Assembly: GCA_051893155.1 (NCBI GenBank)
Contig: JBJFGY010000040.1
Coordinates: forward strand, 1-11,653
DNA: 11,653 nt
Direction of reading: 5' to 3'
From: UBA6448 sp051893155
Lineage (GTDB): Bacteria; Bacillota_I; Bacilli_A; RF39; UBA660
Within the stretch, counting starts at the first letter, position 1. Every line of letters begins with the position of its first letter. Of this stretch, positions 7,849 to 11,653 are shown piece by piece. Both the position numbers and the translations under genes were made by a program. A model generated the notes under the pieces. The model saw nothing but the letters and a program-made list of their open reading frames with translations. It searched no databases and was not told the DNA's origin.

Positions 7849-9006
7849 ATGAAAATTAATGTTGGATTTATTTTTGGGGGTATTAGTACAGAACATGAAA
7901 TTAGTATTATTAGTGCTATTCAAGCAATGAATAATATTGATAAAGACAAATATGAAATAGTGGCAATATATATTTCAAAAGATGGTAATTTTTATACAGG
8001 AGAGAATTTAAAAAATATTGAAACTTTTAAAAATTTAAAATTAATTAATAAAAATGCCACTGAAGTAGTTATTACTAAAAAAGATAATTCATTTTGTTTA
8101 ATGAAAAAGCATATTCCCTATAATATAGTTTGTAAAATTGACATTTTCTTTCCAGTACTACATGGTTATAATGCCGAAGATGGTTCAGTTATAGGACTTT
8201 TAGAAACAATAGGAGCACCATATTGTGAAAGTGATTTATATGCTAGTGCAATTGGCCAAGATAAAGTATTTCAAAAGGCTATACTAAAAGAAAATGGTAT
8301 AAATGTTGCACCATATTATTATTTTTATGAAAGTGATTATTTAACTGATAGTGATGAAATTATTAAAAATATTTCAAAATTAAAATATCCTGTTATTGTT
8401 AAACCAGCAAGACAAGGTAGTAGTGTCGGAATAAGTGTTGTAAATAATAAAAATAATCTATGTGATGCAATTGAAGATGCACTTAACTATGATGAAAAAA
8501 TAATAGTTGAAAAAGTTATTGAAAATTTAAAGGAACTCAATTGTTCTGTTTTAGGAGATAATTCTCATTATGAAGCAAGTTTAATCGAACAGGTTTACGC
8601 ATCAGATGAAATCCTTTCTTTTAAAGATAAATATTTATCAAATGGTAAAAGTAAAGGTATGGCTTCAACAGGAAGAAAAATTCCTGCAGATATATCTAAA
8701 AAATTAACTACTGAAATTCAAGATATTTCAATAAAAGCATGTAAAGCTTTAAATACTACAGGCGTAGTAAGAATTGATTATTTACTTGATGAAAAAACAA
8801 ATGAAGTTTATTTAAATGAACTTAATATTATTCCAGGTTCTTTAGCATTTTATTTATGGACTCCTACAGGAATAAGTTATAAAGATATGCTTTCACAAAT
8901 AATTGATTTAGGTATTAAAAAATATCAAAATAAGAGTAAGAAGTCTACTTCATTTGAATCAAATGTTTTAGAAGGCTTTAATGGTAGTAAAGGTGTAAAA
9001 AAGTAG
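7849..9006 (+). CDS. ddl: D-alanine--D-alanine ligase
   Basis: Ddl is an ATP-grasp enzyme that joins two D-alanines in the cytoplasm; the product is the substrate of MurF, encoded directly upstream. Aligned by eye to E. coli DdlB, the catalytic triad is Glu15 (GGISTEHE), Ser191 (KPARQGSSVG) and Tyr262 (FKDKYL), matching DdlB Glu15, Ser150 and Tyr216. Metal and phosphate ligands are kept: Asp310 in VRIDYLL, and Glu324 and Asn326 in LNELNIIPG. HGYNAEDG (105-112) is the variant of the HG..GEDG loop. Tyr262 (not Phe) points to normal D-Ala-D-Ala synthesis and not the D-Ala-D-Lac type. The 385 residues include a Lys/Ser-rich C-terminal tail of about 25 residues with no catalytic role that I recognise. 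The stop codon is part of a terminator stem. Confidence 0.95.
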   Translation: MKINVGFIFGGISTEHEISIISAIQAMNNIDKDKYEIVAIYISKDGNFYTGENLKNIETFKNLKLINKNATEVVITKKDNSFCLMKKHIPYNIVCKIDIFFPVLHGYNAEDGSVIGLLETIGAPYCESDLYASAIGQDKVFQKAILKENGINVAPYYYFYESDYLTDSDEIIKNISKLKYPVIVKPARQGSSVGISVVNNKNNLCDAIEDALNYDEKIIVEKVIENLKELNCSVLGDNSHYEASLIEQVYASDEILSFKDKYLSNGKSKGMASTGRKIPADISKKLTTEIQDISIKACKALNTTGVVRIDYLLDEKTNEVYLNELNIIPGSLAFYLWTPTGISYKDMLSQIIDLGIKKYQNKSKKSTSFESNVLEGFNGSKGVKK

Positions 9007-9025
9007 GCATTTGCTTATTTTTTTT
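8999..9025 (+). terminator. Rho-independent terminator overlapping the ddl stop
   Basis: A 10-pair stem (8999-9008 with 9013-9022, including two G-U pairs) closes a 4-nt ATTT loop and runs into a T tract ending at 9025. The ddl TAG (9004-9006) lies in its left arm. It ends the hydrolase-murF-ddl transcript. Confidence 0.8.
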
Positions 9026-9026
9026 A

Positions 9027-9055
9027 TTAACTATTATTAAATTATATGTTATACT
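9027..9055 (+). promoter_or_regulatory. Promoter with extended -10 for the secreted protein gene
   Basis: TTAACT (9027-9032) and TATACT (9050-9055) are 17 bp apart, and TG at 9047-9048 makes an extended -10. A start near 9062 would leave a leader of about 15 nt containing AGGA (9067-9070). The preceding terminator makes the gene an independent unit. Confidence 0.6.
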
Positions 9056-9076
9056 TAAAATAGAGTAGGAAAAGGA

Positions 9077-9760
9077 ATGGAAAATAATAAAAAGAAAGTT
9101 ACACCAATTATTTGTTCTATTTTGCTTCTGTTAGTTTTTATAGGAGCTGCTTTTGCATATTTTGGTACTTTTTCAGAAGATGTTTCTAATAAATTAAAAG
9201 TTAATATTACAATAGACGAGGGTAGTGAATCAACTTTTGTTTCAAGTGGTGTTAATCTTGAACTTACTGTTCCTGCAAGAAATATGACTGAGTTTGTTGC
9301 GGGTAATGAAAGTATGACTACTAGTAATAGTACATATTTAAATGTAACTCTTACTTCGGGTTCATCAAATGTTTCGTCAACATGTACATATGATATAGCA
9401 TTTGAATATGCAAGTGATTCAAGCATTTATGGCCAAAGTCCAACAATTGTAACTGATACTTCACAAAAGGAATTTACTTTAACTATAACGGGAAGTACTG
9501 GTACAAATAATTATGGAACTGAAAAAAACTTTAATTATGATACATCTAATGGCTGGACAGGTAAGACCACTAATAATAATGAAAAAAGAATAATTGTAAG
9601 TAATGCAACTATATCAGATGCCTCTACTACTGGTACAACAAAATCTTGGAATATAGCATTTAAGTTTTATAATTTAACTATAGATCAAAATCAACTTGCC
9701 GGTAAAACTTTTAAAGGTACATTTTATGTAGAAAATGTAAGTTGTTCAAATAGTGCATAA
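9077..9760 (+). CDS. Secreted Ser/Thr/Asn-rich protein with SipW/TasA-like signal region
   Basis: No specific family is certain. The 227 residues begin with a Lys-rich stretch (5-7) and a hydrophobic core at about 9-27 ending in Ala-Phe-Ala, a plausible signal peptidase site after residue 27. Tyr-Phe follows directly. The A-Y-F junction followed by an acidic segment and a beta-rich domain resembles TasA, camelysin and other SipW-processed fibre proteins of Gram-positive bacteria; this is an inference from pattern. The mature part is rich in Ser, Thr and Asn, reads as alternating beta strands, and has two cysteines (103, 223) that could pair. There is no LPXTG anchor and no second membrane helix, so it should be released or built into a fibre. 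It has its own promoter and converges on the pilB-like gene, which hints at a surface-structure locus. No SipW-like peptidase gene is in the window. Confidence 0.7.
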   Translation: MENNKKKVTPIICSILLLLVFIGAAFAYFGTFSEDVSNKLKVNITIDEGSESTFVSSGVNLELTVPARNMTEFVAGNESMTTSNSTYLNVTLTSGSSNVSSTCTYDIAFEYASDSSIYGQSPTIVTDTSQKEFTLTITGSTGTNNYGTEKNFNYDTSNGWTGKTTNNNEKRIIVSNATISDASTTGTTKSWNIAFKFYNLTIDQNQLAGKTFKGTFYVENVSCSNSA

Positions 9761-9787
9761 AAAAAACTGAATTTTTCAGTTTTTTTT
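9761..9787. terminator. Bidirectional terminator between the secreted protein gene and pilB
   Basis: An 11-pair stem (9761-9771 with 9775-9785) with a TTT loop has an A tract on its left side and a T tract on its right. It can therefore end transcription from both directions. It begins directly after the stop of the plus-strand gene and touches the stop of the minus-strand gene (9786-9788). Confidence 0.85.
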
Positions 9788-11246
9788 ATAAAGAATCAAT
9801 AATTTCTTCTTCAATTTCAGTTTCTGGAGCTTTAATATTTTCAATATCATTTTCAGTAATTACTTTATTGTCAGTTTTTATATCTTTAATATCATCTTCA
9901 TTAATTACTTTATTGTCAGTTTTTATATCTTTAATATCATCTTCATTAATTACTTTATTGTCAGTTTTGATATTTTCAATAGTTTTTTCTTTAGTCTTAT
10001 CATTTTTAAATTCTTTTCCTAAGAATGCATTTCTAATTTCAATATCATCATCACCAAAATCTGTATCTAAATCAATTACTTTAATAACTTCTTCAATAGT
10101 GGTAGTACCATTAATAATTTTATATAAGCCATCCTCTAAAAGAGTAAGAGTATTTTCTTTATTATAAACAAGTCTTCTTAATTCTTCTTTTTTAGCATTA
10201 TTAATTATTGCATCTCTTATATCTTGATTAAGTAGTAACACTTCATGAAGTGCAGCTCTTCCTTTATAACCACCAAAACATTCATCACAACCAACGGCTT
10301 CATATATTGATGGAACATCCATATTTAAAACTTTTTTAAATAGATTTTGTTCATATGATGTAGTAGGTCTTGATTTACGACATTTAGGACATAATTTTTT
10401 TACAAGTCTTTGAGAAATAATTGCAGTAAGTGCAGAACCTAATAAATATCTTTCTACATCCATATCAAGTAATCTTTCAATTGTATTTAAAGAGTTATTT
10501 GTATGGATTGTAGATAGTACTAAATGTCCTGTAATTGAGGCACGAACAGCTATTCTTGCAGTTTCATCATCACGAATTTCTCCAATCATTATTACATTTG
10601 GGTCTTGACGAAGAATACTTCTAAGTGTGGTATTAAAGTCAAGTCCTATTTCACTCATTACTTGAACTTGATTTAATCCTTTCATTTTCATTTCGACAGG
10701 GTCTTCAACCGTTATAATATTTGTTTCTGGAGTATTAAGTAATTGAAGCATTGAATAAACTGTTGTACTTTTACCTGAACCAGTAGCACCAGTAACTAAA
10801 ATAATCCCATTTGGACTTGTAAGTGCAGCTTTAACTTTTTCATAATTTGATTCAGTAAAACCTAAAGTTTCAAGACCCGCTAAACTCATTGTATAATCTA
10901 GTATTCTTATAACAATTTTTTCACCGTGAATTGTTGGTAAGGAAGATACACGAAGATCTAGTTGTTTTCCATCATCTAAATGTTTAATTGCACCATCTTG
11001 AGGAAGTCTTGATTCAGTTATATTCATACCACTTATAATTTTTACTCTTGTTGTTAAATTCTTTTTAACTGTATCAGGAATTTTACAATAATCATGTAAT
11101 TCACCATCTATTCTTATTCTAACATTAATACCTTTTTCTTCAGGGTCAAAATGAATATCTGATGCACCTTTTTTAATAGCATCTTCAATAATTTCATTAA
11201 CTATTTCAACTACAGGTTTATTATCATAATCGAATTCTCTAAACAT
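9786..11246 (-). CDS. Type IV pilus assembly / type II secretion ATPase, PilB/GspE family
   Basis: This is a cytoplasmic hexameric ATPase that drives assembly of a pilus or pseudopilus, related to PilB, GspE and ComGA. It has Walker A GATGSGKSTT (153-162), the Asp box ITVEDPVE (178-185), Walker B IMIGEIRDDE (219-228) and the His box STIHTNN (245-251). A zinc-binding set of four cysteines (286, 289, 320, 323) is present, as in PilB and GspE. The protein starts directly with the N2-like domain (SDIHFDP, 29-35); the long N-terminal domain of classical PilB/GspE is absent, as in ComGA-type enzymes. From about residue 411 there is an extra acidic, Lys-rich tail with three 15-residue repeats (426-470), probably disordered. 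A GAGTGAT site lies upstream of the ATG. No pilC or other pilus gene adjoins it; the pilin-like gene at 705-1199 is the likely partner. PilB, GspE and ComGA cannot be told apart with certainty. Confidence 0.93.
   Translation of the reverse strand: MFREFDYDNKPVVEIVNEIIEDAIKKGASDIHFDPEEKGINVRIRIDGELHDYCKIPDTVKKNLTTRVKIISGMNITESRLPQDGAIKHLDDGKQLDLRVSSLPTIHGEKIVIRILDYTMSLAGLETLGFTESNYEKVKAALTSPNGIILVTGATGSGKSTTVYSMLQLLNTPETNIITVEDPVEMKMKGLNQVQVMSEIGLDFNTTLRSILRQDPNVIMIGEIRDDETARIAVRASITGHLVLSTIHTNNSLNTIERLLDMDVERYLLGSALTAIISQRLVKKLCPKCRKSRPTTSYEQNLFKKVLNMDVPSIYEAVGCDECFGGYKGRAALHEVLLLNQDIRDAIINNAKKEELRRLVYNKENTLTLLEDGLYKIINGTTTIEEVIKVIDLDTDFGDDDIEIRNAFLGKEFKNDKTKEKTIENIKTDNKVINEDDIKDIKTDNKVINEDDIKDIKTDNKVITENDIENIKAPETEIEEEIIDSL
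9841..9975 (-). repeat. Three tandem 45-bp repeats in the 3' end of the pilB-like gene
   Basis: Units lie at 9841-9885, 9886-9930 and 9931-9975. The middle unit differs from its neighbours at 3 and 2 bases. Each encodes 15 residues of the type IKTDNKVINEDDIKD (protein 426-470). Because 45 is a multiple of 3, gain or loss of a unit would keep the frame and change only the tail length. Confidence 0.95.
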
Positions 11247-11276
11247 CTATATCACTCTAGCCCTTTACTATTTATT

Positions 11277-11305
11277 ATTATATAATATTTTTCTTTATTA
11301 AACAA
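11277..11305 (-). promoter_or_regulatory. Promoter of the pilB-like gene
   Basis: On the minus strand TTGTTT (11305-11300) and TATAAT (11282-11277) are 17 bp apart. A start near 11270 gives a leader of about 23 nt. The right copy of the 53-bp repeat ends 10 bp before the -35 box, the same distance as at the engB promoter. Confidence 0.6.
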
Positions 11306-11315
11306 CTATAAAAAA

Positions 11316-11368
11316 TTTTGAGTTTAGGTTTTTTATGAAAAATTTTTAAATATTTTGGATTAGTTTAT
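11316..11368 (-). repeat. 53-bp repeat element, right copy, upstream of the pilB promoter
   Basis: Read on the minus strand this matches 1-53 at 52 of 53 bases. It stands in the same orientation relative to the pilB-like gene as the left copy does to engB. The two copies form a widely spaced inverted repeat around about 11.2 kb. There is no coding sequence inside. The plus-strand segment at 11390-11406 can partly pair with 11330-11347, so the region may form an imperfect hairpin. Confidence 0.9.
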
Positions 11369-11428
11369 AAAAATGTAGTTTTTTATAACAAAATTTCATA
11401 AAAATTATATTTTATTACATAACAAACT

Positions 11429-11452
11429 AGAACATCATTAAATGTTCTTTTT
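11429..11452. terminator. Hairpin with T tract, possible terminator of the right-edge gene
   Basis: AGAACAT (11429-11435) pairs with ATGTTCT (11442-11448) over a 6-nt loop. Its place 29 nt beyond the stop of the minus-strand gene at 11478 fits a terminator of that gene. The better T tract (to 11452), however, follows the stem on the plus strand, where no upstream gene is visible. Direction is therefore uncertain. Confidence 0.5.
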
Positions 11453-11477
11453 AAAATTTATAATATTTTTTGTTTAT

Positions 11478-11653
11478 CTAGAGTCGTAACGATAATTGCT
11501 TATATTTTTCTTTTATCTCTATATTTTGCCATTCTTTAATTCCTGTATGTGCATATGCAAGTATTGCTTTTATTCCTCGAGCTATTTGACTCATCCATAC
11601 AATTGCCTTTCCTTTTAATGACTTACTTGCATATAATATTTTTATTGTTAATA
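11478..11653 (-). CDS. C-terminal end of an unidentified protein (partial, runs off the right edge)
   Basis: An open frame of 57 codons enters from the right edge on the minus strand and ends at TAG (11480-11478). The other minus-strand frames are closed by stops and the plus strand is stop-rich, so this frame is probably real. The visible residues have a hydrophobic-basic stretch (AIVWMSQIARGIKAILAYAH) followed by a charged Lys/Glu-rich end; it ends in LSLRL. I do not recognise a family and assign no function. It is transcribed toward pilB but is separated from it by a hairpin, the repeat and the pilB promoter. Confidence 0.5.
   Translation of the reverse strand, partial: LTIKILYASKSLKGKAIVWMSQIARGIKAILAYAHTGIKEWQNIEIKEKYKQLSLRL

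Noticed and set aside
8604..8640. Ddl Phe258 in the SFKDKYL loop looked like the Tyr-to-Phe change of D-Ala-D-Lac ligases linked to intrinsic vancomycin resistance.
   Set aside because: Aligning with E. coli DdlB (Tyr216 is the Tyr after Lys215) shows that the equivalent residue is Tyr262, which is retained; Phe258 matches Tyr212. Ordinary D-Ala-D-Ala specificity is expected.
9055..9426. Minus-strand open frame of 123 codons opposite the secreted protein gene.
   Set aside because: The plus-strand gene has a promoter, ribosome site, signal peptide and terminator; the antisense frame has none of these.
111..9760. Mycoplasma-type code (TGA read as Trp), suggested by the AT content and absence of TGA stops.
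   Set aside because: Every Trp in the intact genes is TGG and all genes are full length under the standard code. The pseudogene's TGA falls where the family normally ends.
9841..9975. CRISPR-like array suggested by three regular repeats.
   Set aside because: The units are contiguous 45-bp repeats without spacers, and they are in frame inside the pilB-like gene.
9868..10167. Plus-strand open frame of 99 codons opposite pilB.
   Set aside because: It is the antisense shadow of the pilB-like gene and its repeats; the low-complexity Ser/Ile/Leu translation and lack of a ribosome site argue against it.

Overview
The window reads as a chromosomal piece of a very AT-rich (by eye about a quarter G+C) low-GC Gram-positive-type bacterium, most likely a Bacilli/Erysipelotrichia or related gut Bacillota lineage. 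Support comes from the LonA, Der, EngB and Ddl sequences, strong AGGAGG-like ribosome binding sites, near-consensus SigA promoters, a Gram-positive style MurF/Ddl pair and Lys/Asn/Ile-rich proteins. All tryptophans in the intact genes are TGG, so the standard bacterial code (table 11) fits. The exact taxon cannot be fixed from this window.

Layout. Bases 1-53 hold one copy of a 53-bp repeat, followed by a promoter and the operon engB - type IV pilin-like gene - der (111-2509), closed by a hairpin terminator. Bases 2597-3119 are the decayed remains of an AAA/ABC-type ATPase gene. A clear promoter then drives lon (3246-5504). A compact run of alpha/beta hydrolase, membrane-anchored MurF-like ligase and D-Ala-D-Ala ligase (5544-9006) follows and ends in a terminator that overlaps the ddl stop. 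A separate promoter drives a secreted Ser/Thr/Asn-rich protein with a SipW/TasA-like signal region (9077-9760). It converges on a minus-strand PilB/GspE-type ATPase (9786-11246), with a shared bidirectional terminator between the two. Upstream of pilB lies the second, inverted copy of the 53-bp repeat (11316-11368). Beyond it are a hairpin and the C-terminal end of an unidentified minus-strand gene that runs off the right edge.

How the genes fit together. EngB and Der are GTPases of large-subunit ribosome assembly. Lon is the cytoplasmic quality-control protease. The MurF-like enzyme and Ddl make and attach the D-Ala-D-Ala end of the peptidoglycan precursor. The pilin-like protein and the PilB ATPase are parts of a type IV pilus, competence pseudopilus or type II secretion-like machine. 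Its other parts (PilC, prepilin peptidase) are not in the window.

The most interesting point is that the two operons carrying pilus-type parts, about 11 kb apart and facing each other, each have the same 53-bp element (52/53 identical) exactly 10 bp upstream of the predicted -35 box. This suggests a shared regulatory element, though a dispersed repeat is the main alternative.
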